Assembly: GCA_030696455.1 (NCBI GenBank) | Contig: JAUYSH010000091.1 | Location: 30,048 to 94,047 of the forward strand | DNA: 64,000 nt | Reading direction: 5' to 3' | Origin: Elusimicrobiota bacterium | GTDB taxonomy: Bacteria; Elusimicrobiota; Elusimicrobia; UBA1565; UBA9628 | Shown: in pieces, positions 26,168 through 34,232 of the stretch | How positions within the stretch are numbered: the first letter of the stretch is position 1 | Layout of the letters: each line of letters starts with the position of its first letter | Position numbers and translations under genes: made by a program | Notes under the pieces: generated by a model | The model's input: the letters and a program-made list of their open reading frames with translations, nothing else | The model's database searches: none | What the model was told of the DNA's origin: nothing

Positions 26168-26212
26168 GAGGCGCCGAGACAGGCGTCCACTAGGGGACCG
26201 CCTCGGCGCCTC
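26160..26212 (-). terminator. Intrinsic terminator of the minus-strand ncRNA
   Basis: A perfect 11-bp stem (26168-26178 with 26202-26212), with further pairing of GGCG/CGCC inside, is followed on the minus strand by TATTTTT. The T-run overlaps the last codons of the protease gene on the other strand. There is no minus-strand gene for it to end. Confidence 0.8.
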
Positions 26213-26406
26213 ACAGAACCCGCCCCGAACCCGTAACGCCGGGCGCACCCTCGCGTCTCGACGACAGCGACCGCGACGACGCGCCCGATACTACGGCTTG
26301 CGACGAACACTCCGACTGCCACTTACTTCATCGCCGGTTACGGCCTCGGCCTCAACTCGGCGTCCACTTCGCGGCACCGACTGCACACCGGTTTCGGAGC
26401 GGGTAT
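26160..26406 (-). ncRNA. Candidate structured ncRNA, about 247 nt, class unassigned
   Basis: A TTGACG-16-TATACT promoter (26440-26413, minus strand) and an intrinsic terminator at the other end bracket a stretch with no minus-strand ORF. The 5' segment CCCGCTCCGAA (26403-26393) can pair over 11 bp with TTCGGGGCGGG (26229-26219), closing the molecule just before the terminator. Internal hairpins are visible, for example CGGGCGC/GCGCCCG (26287-26281 with 26246-26240) and TCGGTG/CGCCGA. Size and end pairing recall 6S RNA, but I see no diagnostic 6S, RNase P, tmRNA or SRP motif. Confidence 0.6.
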
Positions 26407-26412
26407 GCGATG

Positions 26413-26440
26413 AGTATAGCCCCGAAACCCCGGGCGTCAA
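26413..26440 (-). promoter_or_regulatory. Sigma-70 promoter of the candidate ncRNA
   Basis: TTGACG (26435-26440), 16 bases, TATACT (26413-26418) on the minus strand. The predicted start is an A near 26406. The same TTGACG-16-TATACT combination drives the gene at 41532. Confidence 0.7.
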
Positions 26441-26520
26441 GACCCACTCACGGTAAAAAATTCTCGAGTGAAAAGTGATTCGGCCTTTCCGTCAAGTGCT
26501 GGCCGCCCGAGCCGCGCGAA

Positions 26521-26529
26521 TGGTAGGAT
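26521..26529 (+). promoter_or_regulatory. Extended -10 (TGGTAGGAT) for the gene at 26536
   Basis: The box ends 6 bases before the ATG, so transcription would begin at the start codon (leaderless). Confidence 0.5.
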
Positions 26530-26535
26530 TCGGGA

Positions 26536-26925
26536 ATGATCATGATCATTTTTCTCCTGATGTCCGCCGCGAACGCGAACGCCGCCGACCTGCCCGGCAT
26601 GCCGGGCGCCGCCCTCGTCGCGGTCGCGCCGCCGGCGCCCGCCGAGGCGAAGCCCGCGCCCTTGCTGCCGCCCAAGGTCCCCGAGCGCCCGAAAGGCACG
26701 CTCGACACCGCCGGCGAGGTCGCCCGCGACCTGGCCGTGCGCGTGCAGTACTTCGAAGACGGCCAGGCCTACTACCGCGCCTACACCAAGGGCTCGCACA
26801 CCCCCGAGGAGAACAAGGCCTTCGTGAAGTTCCTTGAGGACTACGAGAACGAGCTCGGCATCGCCAAACGCACCTACGCCATCCTCGGCGTCTGGCTCGA
26901 GAAGAAGTCCTCCATCAAGGACTAG
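26536..26925 (+). CDS. Small exported protein of unknown function
   Basis: 129 aa. The short signal peptide MIMIIFLLMSAANANA is followed by a Pro/Ala-rich linker to about residue 50, then an acidic, helical C-terminal domain (residues about 55-129) with many Tyr residues. No family is recognised. Its extended -10 box directly precedes the start. It is monocistronic, with another exported protein about 100 bases downstream. Confidence 0.65.
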   Translation: MIMIIFLLMSAANANAADLPGMPGAALVAVAPPAPAEAKPAPLLPPKVPERPKGTLDTAGEVARDLAVRVQYFEDGQAYYRAYTKGSHTPEENKAFVKFLEDYENELGIAKRTYAILGVWLEKKSSIKD

Positions 26926-26986
26926 GGGCTACTAGTAACCTGGGCGGTCAGGGCCTTTCGGCTCATGCGGCGCGCCTGAATCGGGT

Positions 26987-26992
26987 TATAAT
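26987..26992 (+). promoter_or_regulatory. -10 box for the gene at 27029
   Basis: A perfect TATAAT, giving a leader of about 35 bases that contains a GGAGGT ribosome-binding site (27017-27022). A clear -35 is not seen. Confidence 0.5.
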
Positions 26993-27028
26993 AATCACAG
27001 GGTCATTCCGACCCGGAGGTTCCCTTTC

Positions 27029-27472
27029 ATGATCATCGCCGCCCTGCTCGCCGCCGTCCTTTCCGTCCCCGCGTCGGCCCAAACCGCCGCCTGCCAGCGC
27101 AACGAGATGACCTCGGCCTGGGAGAAGATCACTTTCGGCCTGTGGCTCAGCGACTACACCGTTCCCGATGACGCGCGTACCGCGGACCTTAAGTACGCGG
27201 GCTGCTCCGTCAGCCAATTCGGCCAGGAAGGCCGGAAGTACGTCAGCGCGGACGGGCAGTTCACCGTCGTCGCCCTCACCGGCGCCGGCGGCGACGACGG
27301 CGCGACGACCTTGGTGCTGCTCCGCGACGGAGCGAAGGTCATCCTCGGGACGTGGGGACACCACAAGGTGTTCTACAAAGGCGTCGGCATCGACAAGGTG
27401 AGCGTTCCCAACGGCGGCCGCGGGGCCGTGGTCAAGAACGTGTTCGTGATCCCGGTCGACTGGGCCAAGTAA
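27029..27472 (+). CDS. Exported protein of unknown function
   Basis: 147 aa. The signal peptide is MIIAALLAAVLSVPASAQ. The mature part has two Cys (CQRN near the N-terminus and AGCSVSQF), possibly a disulphide, and a beta-rich pattern (FTVVALTG, TLVLLRDGAKVILGTW). It is a small globular secreted or periplasmic protein with no recognised family. A good ribosome-binding site is present. It converges on the DUF3014 gene with a 7-base gap. Confidence 0.65.
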   Translation: MIIAALLAAVLSVPASAQTAACQRNEMTSAWEKITFGLWLSDYTVPDDARTADLKYAGCSVSQFGQEGRKYVSADGQFTVVALTGAGGDDGATTLVLLRDGAKVILGTWGHHKVFYKGVGIDKVSVPNGGRGAVVKNVFVIPVDWAK

Positions 27473-27479
27473 GAACGGC

Positions 27480-28235
27480 CTAGCGTCCGGCGGCCGGCCC
27501 GCCCAGGGCCAAGGTCAGCGCGCGCAGCTTGGCCTGCACCGCCGCCTGGTTCTTGGGGCCCATGCGCATGAGCTGCTTCTGCGCGGCGCTGCGTCCCTCC
27601 AGGCCCGCGTCGGCGTAGGTCCAGCCCAGCCCTTTCTTGCCCTCGCCGAGCTCGACGTCGCCCTTGAGCGGCGGCGCCGCCAGCAGCTCCTCGACCGCGG
27701 CGCGCAGGGACGCGCGGGCGTCGGCGGTGTTCTTTTCTCCGAGCTCGCGTTGGGCGATGTCGAGCAGCGGCAGCAGCTCCTCGAAGACGGCCGCCGCCGC
27801 GACGGCGTCCACGCCGGCGACCATGGCCGCGAAGGCGTCGTAGCGTGCGAAGCCCGCGGGGTCGACGACGGTCCGGCCGCCCTTCTTGAGGACCCGGAAC
27901 TTGCCCTTCGGCGCGAAGGCGGCGAAGGTCTCGCGCGGCACCTTGCCGTCGGCGACCATGCTCATCGCGGCGGCCAGGCGCTGGATCAGGTATTCCTGCT
28001 TGAGCCATTCCGCGAAGGACGACGCCGGGGAAAGGCCCGCCGCGCGTCCGCGGACGAAATCGTCGCTTGCCTCGAGCGCGGGCAGGCGCGGGGGCAAAGC
28101 GGGCGGGACGCCCTCCTGGGACGAGGAGACGCCCGGCTCGGCCGTGGTGTTGAGGAAGGAGCGCGCGCCGTAAAGGCCGAGCGCGGCGCCGGCGGCGAGC
28201 AGGACGAGGACGAGCAGGAGTCCGGAATTTTTCAT
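27480..28235 (-). CDS. DUF3014 domain protein, membrane-anchored
   Basis: 251 aa. One N-terminal membrane helix (residues about 5-25) is followed by a Pro/Ser linker and the DUF3014 domain: WLKQEYLIQRLAAAMSMVADGKVPRE, then DPAGFARYDAFAAMV and a C-terminal SAAQKQLMRMGPKNQAAVQAKLRAL. The family is widespread in Gram-negative bacteria and of unknown function, placed in the periplasm. It lies 10 bases after the DUF2914 gene in the mutS-mutL unit. Confidence 0.8.
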   Translation of the reverse strand: MKNSGLLLVLVLLAAGAALGLYGARSFLNTTAEPGVSSSQEGVPPALPPRLPALEASDDFVRGRAAGLSPASSFAEWLKQEYLIQRLAAAMSMVADGKVPRETFAAFAPKGKFRVLKKGGRTVVDPAGFARYDAFAAMVAGVDAVAAAAVFEELLPLLDIAQRELGEKNTADARASLRAAVEELLAAPPLKGDVELGEGKKGLGWTYADAGLEGRSAAQKQLMRMGPKNQAAVQAKLRALTLALGGPAAGR

Positions 28236-28245
28236 AGTTTTGGCC

Positions 28246-29328
28246 TCAGCGCCAGATGATACGGCTTTCGCGCGGCGATGTGGAGTCGTCGGGTGTAACG
28301 GTTAGATGCACGCGCCCGAGCTCGCGGCCGTCGGAGGTCACGACCTCGACGCGCCAGCGGCCGGGCTTGTGGCGGGCCTTGAAGGTGTACCCGCGCCAGC
28401 CCTCGTCGCGGCCGCCCGTGATCGGCAGCGGTATCGCGTCGGGCGCGCCCCAGCCGTTTTCCTCCCGAAACCGCCAGCGCACCTCGAGGCGCTCCTGGAA
28501 GCGCGTCGGGGAGAAGACGCTGACCCAGCAGTAGATCGCGTCGCCGGGCCGGGCGAGGAAGTCCTGATCGCCGCGCTGCCAGAACTTCCAGCGCGGCCGC
28601 GTCGAGGTCAGCGCGAAGCGCCCGCCCTCGCGGCGGACCTCGTGATAGATCCCGATCTCGGACAGCGACAGCGGCACAGGAGGGATCAGCTTGGCGAAAT
28701 AGAGGACCGCGAACAGGGCGGAGATCGCGGCGAAGGGCATGACGACGTGGCGGCGCACGTCCTCGCGCTGATCGGGCAGGCGCACGTGGAGGCGCCACAC
28801 CAGCGCCGCGATGCAGGCGGCGGCGGCGGCCAGCGAGCCGAGGAACGGCAGCGCGCCGATGCGCCCCAGCAAGGTGGGGATCAGGTAGGTGAAGTAGGAG
28901 ACGAGGCACAGGCTGAACAGCGACATGCGCAGCAAGGTTCCCGAGCTCTCGAACGGCTTGAGCTCGTTGATCGCGAGCAGAGCGGCCAGCAGGAGCAGGA
29001 AGATGAAGGAGACGCCCATCGAGGCGCTCTTGAAATAGAACAACGTGTAGATGTTGAGCAAGGTCCCGAGCATGAAGTGCGTCGCACCCGCGTGATAGCG
29101 CCAAGCGGTCTTGAGGCGTTCGGGCGGGGTGAAGGCGCCGTGGCGCTCGCGCAGCTCGAGGCCGGTGAAGAAGGCGCACAGGGACAGGTAGGCCGCCTGG
29201 TGGATGATGTTGTGAAGCTTGTCGATGCGTCCGACGACGAGGGTGTCGAACAGGAACCCGGCGATGAAGAGGCCGGCGGTGCAGGCCGCCTCGTGGTCGC
29301 GGTAGTGCGCCTTGACGCGCTCGAGCAC
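28246..29328 (-). CDS. DUF2914 domain membrane protein
   Basis: 360 aa from GTG 29328, 5 bases after the upstream stop. An upstream extension is open but only overlaps the neighbour. About seven membrane helices (residues 20-230) precede a soluble C-terminal DUF2914-like domain (AIYCWVSVFSPTRF, RWRFREENGW, WRGYTFKA, WRVEVVTSDGRELG). The domain resembles beta-sandwich modules of unknown role. It is part of a minus-strand run behind mutL. Confidence 0.7.
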   Translation of the reverse strand: MLERVKAHYRDHEAACTAGLFIAGFLFDTLVVGRIDKLHNIIHQAAYLSLCAFFTGLELRERHGAFTPPERLKTAWRYHAGATHFMLGTLLNIYTLFYFKSASMGVSFIFLLLLAALLAINELKPFESSGTLLRMSLFSLCLVSYFTYLIPTLLGRIGALPFLGSLAAAAACIAALVWRLHVRLPDQREDVRRHVVMPFAAISALFAVLYFAKLIPPVPLSLSEIGIYHEVRREGGRFALTSTRPRWKFWQRGDQDFLARPGDAIYCWVSVFSPTRFQERLEVRWRFREENGWGAPDAIPLPITGGRDEGWRGYTFKARHKPGRWRVEVVTSDGRELGRVHLTVTPDDSTSPRESRIIWR

Positions 29329-29333
29329 GGCGC

Positions 29334-29726
29334 CTACTTGGCCGGGCTCGGGTGGTGGAGAACCCGGTAGGCCTTGAGGGAGTCGTTGACCGCGCTGACC
29401 ATGGCGCAGGTCGCGAACGCGATCAGCATCAGGTCGAACTGACGGTCCGTGTCGGCCCGGGACAGCGCGAACGCCGCGGCGGTGGTCGCGAGGTGAAAGG
29501 TCAGGATGTGCCACGGCTGGTTCCAGCCGAGCATCAGCACGTCCATCGGCATCAGGACGAAGGCGACGAGAGGCTTGACCTTCGCGCCGCCCAGGAACAG
29601 CGGGAACCAGACCGAGCCCGTCATCACGAGCCCGTACAGCGCGAGGCAGACGACGAAGGCGAAGAGGCCCTCCAGGAGGCGGCGGGCGTGGCGGCGCGTA
29701 TGGGCATGCGGGTGTTTGGCCGTCAC
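29334..29726 (-). CDS. Small three-helix membrane protein
   Basis: 130 aa with three hydrophobic helices (residues about 18-45, 50-72 and 95-115) after a His/Arg-rich N-terminus (KHPHAHTRRHARR). No family is recognised. The GTG start overlaps the mutL stop, so it is translated with mutL. The DUF2914 gene follows within 5 bases, suggesting the two membrane proteins work together. Confidence 0.65.
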   Translation of the reverse strand: MTAKHPHAHTRRHARRLLEGLFAFVVCLALYGLVMTGSVWFPLFLGGAKVKPLVAFVLMPMDVLMLGWNQPWHILTFHLATTAAAFALSRADTDRQFDLMLIAFATCAMVSAVNDSLKAYRVLHHPSPAK

Positions 29727-31522
29727 GCGAGCGGGACGGCTCCGGGGCGTTGGAAGCGCCGGGCGAGCTCGTCGCGGTTGAGCGAGAGCATGGCGCGGCG
29801 GCCGTGCGGGCAGGCCGAGCCGTCCTTGCAGTCGCGCAGGGCGTCGAGGAGCTTGTAGGCTTCCTCCTCTCCCAGGCGGTCGTGGGACTTCACGGCGGCC
29901 TTACAGGCGATGGTGGCGGTGACATCGTGCCGTAGCCGTTCGGCTTCATGTACGGGATCGGAAAGGCTGTCGATAATGCGGTGGATCAATTTTTTGACGT
30001 CGTCGGCTTGATAGAAAAGAGCTGGAACCGCGGTGACGTGCAATCCGTTTTTTCCGAAGGCCGCGACCTCAAAACCTATCTTGTGAAGCCGGTCGGATTT
30101 GTCCAGCACGGCCCTCACGGCGGACGCCGGAAGGTCGACCGGGACCGGGATCATCAATTTCTGCGACTTCGCCCCGCCCGTCTCGATCTCGCCCAGGAGC
30201 TTCTCATAAAGGACGCGTTCGGCGGCCGCGTGCTGGTCGAGGATGAAGAGGCCTCCGTTGGCCTCGAAGAGCAGGTAGCTGCGCTCGATCTGGCCCACGT
30301 AGCGGAAGGGCGGGGTGTACCAGGCGGGCGCGCCGTCGGGCGCCGACATCGCCATCGAGGCGCTGAGCTTGATCTGCTTGAACGGCTCCGGAATGAAGCC
30401 GCGGCCGCCTAAATAATGGTCGGACGCTGGGGCGTTCGACGCCGTCGCCGGGGCGTCGGCGACCACCGAGGCGGGCTCGGGCTCGGGCATCGGCGCGAGC
30501 GTGATGGGCGCGGCGGCCTTGGCCTTGGCGAGCGCGGCGGCGACGAGGCCGGACACGATCTCGAACATCTCGCCGTCATCTTTGAAGCGCACCTCGCGCT
30601 TGCCGGGATGGACGTTCGCGTCGAAGGCGTCGGGGTTGAGCTCGAGCAGCGCGACGCAGACCGGCTGCTTGCCGGAGGGGCGCTGATCCCCGTAGGCCTT
30701 GTATAGGGCCGTGCTGAGGATCTTCGAGGCCACCGGGCGCTTGTTGACGAAGAAGTACTGGAAGCCGCGCGAGGAGGGCATCTTGTCGAAAGGGGAGACG
30801 AGCATGCGCACGCGCACGCCGGGGCGCTCTACATCGATGGGCAAAAGGCCGCTGGCGAGGTCGTCGCCCAGCACGGCCGCGACGCGCATGTCGAAATCGT
30901 GGAAGAAGTCGCCGGAGTCCTCGGGCTCGAGGCGCAGGACCTGGCGGCCCTCGGACTTGTAGGTGAAGCGCACGCCGGGGTTGGCCAGCGCGGCCTCCTC
31001 GATGACCGCGGCGAGCTTGGAGCGCTCGGAGCCGTCGGATTTGAGGAACTCGAGGCGGGCGGGCGTGTTGTAGAACAGGTCCCTGACGAAGACGGTCGTG
31101 CCGGCGACGGCGGGAGCGGGGCCGTCGGTGATCCTGCCCTTCTCGCTCGTCACGCGCCAGCCCGTCTTGGACTCCTTCTGGGCGCTCGTGACGGTGACCT
31201 TCGCCACGGCCGCGATGGCGTACAACGCCTCGCCGCGAAAGCCGAAAGTATGGAGGTTGTCGAGGTCCTCGAACGCGGCGATCTTGCTGGTGGCGTGGCG
31301 CTCGAGGCAGAGCTTGACGTCGTCGGCGTCCATGCCGACGCCGTTGTCGGACACGCGCAACGAAGTCTTCCCCGCGCCGAAAATCTCTATATCAATGCTC
31401 GTCGAATGGGCGTCTAACGAGTTCTCTATTAATTCTTTTAATAAAGAGGCCGGTCTCTCGACGACCTCCCCGGCCGCAATTCTCGAAAATACTTCTTCAG
31501 ATAAACGTTGAATAATCGGCAT
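29723..31522 (-). CDS. mutL: DNA mismatch repair protein MutL
   Basis: 599 aa. The GHKL ATPase N-terminus carries IAAGEVVERPASLLKELIENSLDA, DNGVGM and FRGEAL. A low-complexity linker (about residues 345-400) leads to the dimerisation domain. The C-terminal endonuclease motif DQHAAAERVLYE (D-Q-H-A-x2-E-x4-E, about residue 428) and CPHGR are present, so this is the nicking type of MutL expected where MutH is absent. It starts at the mutS stop (TGATG). Its first 140 bases are less GC-rich than the rest. Confidence 0.96.
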   Translation of the reverse strand: MPIIQRLSEEVFSRIAAGEVVERPASLLKELIENSLDAHSTSIDIEIFGAGKTSLRVSDNGVGMDADDVKLCLERHATSKIAAFEDLDNLHTFGFRGEALYAIAAVAKVTVTSAQKESKTGWRVTSEKGRITDGPAPAVAGTTVFVRDLFYNTPARLEFLKSDGSERSKLAAVIEEAALANPGVRFTYKSEGRQVLRLEPEDSGDFFHDFDMRVAAVLGDDLASGLLPIDVERPGVRVRMLVSPFDKMPSSRGFQYFFVNKRPVASKILSTALYKAYGDQRPSGKQPVCVALLELNPDAFDANVHPGKREVRFKDDGEMFEIVSGLVAAALAKAKAAAPITLAPMPEPEPASVVADAPATASNAPASDHYLGGRGFIPEPFKQIKLSASMAMSAPDGAPAWYTPPFRYVGQIERSYLLFEANGGLFILDQHAAAERVLYEKLLGEIETGGAKSQKLMIPVPVDLPASAVRAVLDKSDRLHKIGFEVAAFGKNGLHVTAVPALFYQADDVKKLIHRIIDSLSDPVHEAERLRHDVTATIACKAAVKSHDRLGEEEAYKLLDALRDCKDGSACPHGRRAMLSLNRDELARRFQRPGAVPLA

Positions 31523-34128
31523 CAGAGTTGTTTTTTTAACGCGTTCAAAGCCTGCAGCGCCTCGATCGGCGTCATCGTTTCCGGATTGATGAGCTTAAGC
31601 GTGCGTAAAACGGGATTCTCCTCGAACAAGGGCAGTTCCGGCGAGGCCGGCACCTCACGGATGACCTTGCCGTTCAGACGCCCCGACCCCGACTCGTTCT
31701 CGAGCCCCGCCAGGATCTTCTGCGCCCGCGCGATCAGCTGCGCCGGCAGGCCGGCCAAAGCCGCGACGTGGATGCCGTAGGAGCGGTCCGCGGGGCCCTC
31801 GCCGATCTTGTGGAGGAACACGACCTCGGTGCGGCCCTCGGCGCCGGACCATTCCTTTACTTCCACGTTGCCGTTGACGACCCCGGGCAGGGATTTCGCC
31901 AGCTCGGTCAATTCGAAATAGTGGGTGGCGAAAAGCGTGCGGGGCCCTCGCGGGCCGTCCTTGTCGTCCGTTTCATAGGACGAATGCAGATGCTCGAGCA
32001 CGGCCCAGGCGATCGAGATGCCGTCGAAGGTGGACGTGCCGCGGCCCACCTCGTCGAGGACGACGAGGGAGCGCGGCGTCGCCGCGCGCAGAATGTGGGA
32101 CGTTTCCTTCATCTCGACCATGAAGGTCGAGTCGCCCTGCGCGAGGGCGTCCTGCGCGCCGATGCGCGTCAGGATCTTGTCGACGACGCCCACGCGCGCG
32201 GACTTCGCGGGAACGAAGGAGCCGATCTGCGCGAGCAAGGCGATCAGGGCGTTCTGGCGCAGATAGGTGGATTTGCCGGCCATGTTGGGGCCGGTGAGGA
32301 TCAGGATCTGAGGGTCTCGGGAGTTCAACGTCAGCGAGTTCGCGACGAAGGTTCCCGAGGGCAGGAGCGCGGCCAGCACGGGGTGGCGGCCCTCGACGAT
32401 CTCGAGGTCGTGCGAGAAGTCGACCTTGGGCTTGACGAAGTCGTGCATCGCCGCGACCGAGGCCAGGGACTGGAAGCCGTCGAGCTCGCTGAGCAGCTCG
32501 GCGAGGCGGATCAAGGCGAGCTGATAGCCGCAGGCCTCGTCGCGCAGCTCGGCGAAAAGGCGCGCCTCGAGGCGCAGCATCTTCTCTTCCGCCGAAAGGA
32601 TCTTCGATTCGAGCTCCTTGAGCTCGGGCGTGACGTAGCGCTCGGCGTTGGTCAAGGTCTGCTTGCGCGTGTACGAAGCGGGGGCCTTGGCGCTCTGCCC
32701 TTTGCTGATCTCGATGTAGTAGCCGAACACCGAGTTGTAGCCGGCCTTGAGGCTCGAGATGCCGGTGGCCTTGCGCTCGCGCGCCTCGAGCTCGGCCAGC
32801 ACCTGGTCGGAATCGGTCTTCAGGCGGCGCAGGACGTCGAGCTCGGCGTGGAAGCCCGGCCGGAACAGCCCGCCGTCGGAGAGCTTGACCGGAGGCTCGT
32901 CGACGAGGGCGGCGACGAGCTTGGCGCCGAGCGCCTCGAGCGACTTGGCCGTCTCGCGCAGGCCGGCGGCGAGGTCGGCCAGGCCGGAGGAGAATGCCGT
33001 CTCGGCGAGCCAGAGCTCGAGGGCGGGCAGGCGCGCCAGCGAGCGGCGCAGGGCGCCGAGGTCGCGGGGGGTGGCCGCGCGCGTGGCCAGGCGGCTCGTC
33101 ACGCGGGGGAGATCGGCGACCTCCTGGAGGATCTTTCCCAGCGACTGACGGGCTTCCGGCTTATCGAGCAGATCCTCGACGCAATTCTGACGATGCTCGA
33201 TCTCGCGCAGGTCGGTCGACGGGTGCAGCAGCCAATGCTTGAGCCGGCGGCTTCCCATCGGCGTGCGGCACTGGTCGAGCAGGCCCCACAGCGTGTGGCG
33301 CTTCTCGCCGCTGGCGGCCTCGACGAGCTCGAGGGTGCGGATCGCGGTCTCGTCGAGCTGCATCATCGCGCCGGCCTCGCGGTAGGCGGGCTCGGGCAGC
33401 TCGCGCAGTCGGAACTTCGCCTCGTCGACGTAGCGCCGCGCGGACAGGGCGGCGTTCAGGGCGAGGTGGTGGTTGCGCCAGATCGAGCCGGCGGCCCACG
33501 CCGGGGCGGCGCCGTCCTTGACCGGCTCGCGAACGGTGAGGCAGGCCTTCGCCGGCAGCACCGAGCGCAGCCACAGCGCGGAGGCGGCCTCGCCGGAGGC
33601 GAGGACCTCGGCCGGGCGCACGCGCGCGAGCAGGTCGTGGAGCTTGCGGTGGTCGCGGTCGTTGAGCGTCTGCGTCGCCCAGGACTCGCCGGTGGAGACG
33701 TCGAGGCACGCCGCGCCCCAGCCGACGAGGTCGTACTCGACGGCGATCAGGAAGTTGGTCGCGGCGGGGTCGAGGAGCTCATCCTCGACGACCGTGCCGG
33801 GCGTCACCACGCGCACCACGTCGCGCGCGACGAGCTTCTTGTCCTTGCTCGGCGCCTCGAGCTGCTCGGCGATCGCGACCTTGCGGCCCGCGCGCAGGAG
33901 CCGGGCGATGTAGTTCTGGGCGTTATGGAAGGGCACGCCGCACATCGGGTAGCCCTGGCGCTGGGTCAGGACGAGCCCCAGGATCTGGGAGGCGTCCTGG
34001 GCGTCGTGGCCGAACATCTCGTAGAAATCGCCGAGCCGGAAGAAGAGGATGCTCTGGGGGTGACGGGCCTTGATCTCCTGGTACTGCCGCATCACCGGCG
34101 TATCGGGCATGGCCTCGACGGGGGACAT
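31522..34128 (-). CDS. mutS: DNA mismatch repair protein MutS
   Basis: 868 aa. The N-terminal mismatch reader is LFFRLGDFYEMF (Phe-x-Glu motif). The C-terminal ATPase has Walker A (GPNMAGKSTYLRQ), Walker B (LVVLDEVGRGTSTFDG) and TLFATHYFELTEL. ATG 34128 is preferred, because a TGGTACAAT box ends 7 bases before it. ATG 34110 is the alternative. mutS and mutL form a pair in the standard order. Confidence 0.96.
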   Translation of the reverse strand: MSPVEAMPDTPVMRQYQEIKARHPQSILFFRLGDFYEMFGHDAQDASQILGLVLTQRQGYPMCGVPFHNAQNYIARLLRAGRKVAIAEQLEAPSKDKKLVARDVVRVVTPGTVVEDELLDPAATNFLIAVEYDLVGWGAACLDVSTGESWATQTLNDRDHRKLHDLLARVRPAEVLASGEAASALWLRSVLPAKACLTVREPVKDGAAPAWAAGSIWRNHHLALNAALSARRYVDEAKFRLRELPEPAYREAGAMMQLDETAIRTLELVEAASGEKRHTLWGLLDQCRTPMGSRRLKHWLLHPSTDLREIEHRQNCVEDLLDKPEARQSLGKILQEVADLPRVTSRLATRAATPRDLGALRRSLARLPALELWLAETAFSSGLADLAAGLRETAKSLEALGAKLVAALVDEPPVKLSDGGLFRPGFHAELDVLRRLKTDSDQVLAELEARERKATGISSLKAGYNSVFGYYIEISKGQSAKAPASYTRKQTLTNAERYVTPELKELESKILSAEEKMLRLEARLFAELRDEACGYQLALIRLAELLSELDGFQSLASVAAMHDFVKPKVDFSHDLEIVEGRHPVLAALLPSGTFVANSLTLNSRDPQILILTGPNMAGKSTYLRQNALIALLAQIGSFVPAKSARVGVVDKILTRIGAQDALAQGDSTFMVEMKETSHILRAATPRSLVVLDEVGRGTSTFDGISIAWAVLEHLHSSYETDDKDGPRGPRTLFATHYFELTELAKSLPGVVNGNVEVKEWSGAEGRTEVVFLHKIGEGPADRSYGIHVAALAGLPAQLIARAQKILAGLENESGSGRLNGKVIREVPASPELPLFEENPVLRTLKLINPETMTPIEALQALNALKKQL

Positions 34129-34135
34129 GGGGGCG

Positions 34136-34144
34136 ATTGTACCA
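34136..34144 (-). promoter_or_regulatory. Extended -10 (TGGTACAAT) for mutS-mutL
   Basis: On the minus strand the box ends 7 bases before the mutS ATG, with only CGCCCCC between them. The same nonamer precedes csp at 47137. Predicts a leaderless mutS mRNA. Confidence 0.6.
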
Positions 34145-34166
34145 AAATCGGCGCTTTCCCGTCGGG

Positions 34167-34188
34167 CGACTGTTTCCAGAAACAGTCG
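34167..34188. repeat. 22-bp palindrome, copy 2 (one central mismatch)
   Basis: Differs from copies 1 and 3 by a central A in place of G. It sits between the end of the GMC oxidoreductase gene and the mutS promoter. Confidence 0.8.
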
Positions 34189-34232
34189 CGGGGTGGTGTC
34201 AGTCTTGCCGTTTCAGTTTAGTCCGGGCGGGC

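Larger units (their letters stand above)
26168..26535. other. 368-base stretch without protein gene
   Basis: This region holds the candidate minus-strand ncRNA, its promoter and its terminator, plus the short upstream region of the exported protein at 26536. I see no credible coding sequence on either strand. Confidence 0.7.

Noticed and set aside
26168..26460. Known ncRNA classes for the minus-strand RNA (RNase P RNA, tmRNA, SRP RNA)
   Set aside because: Conserved P4 segments, a tRNA-like end or the SRP tetraloop region were not found. 6S RNA is left open, not claimed.
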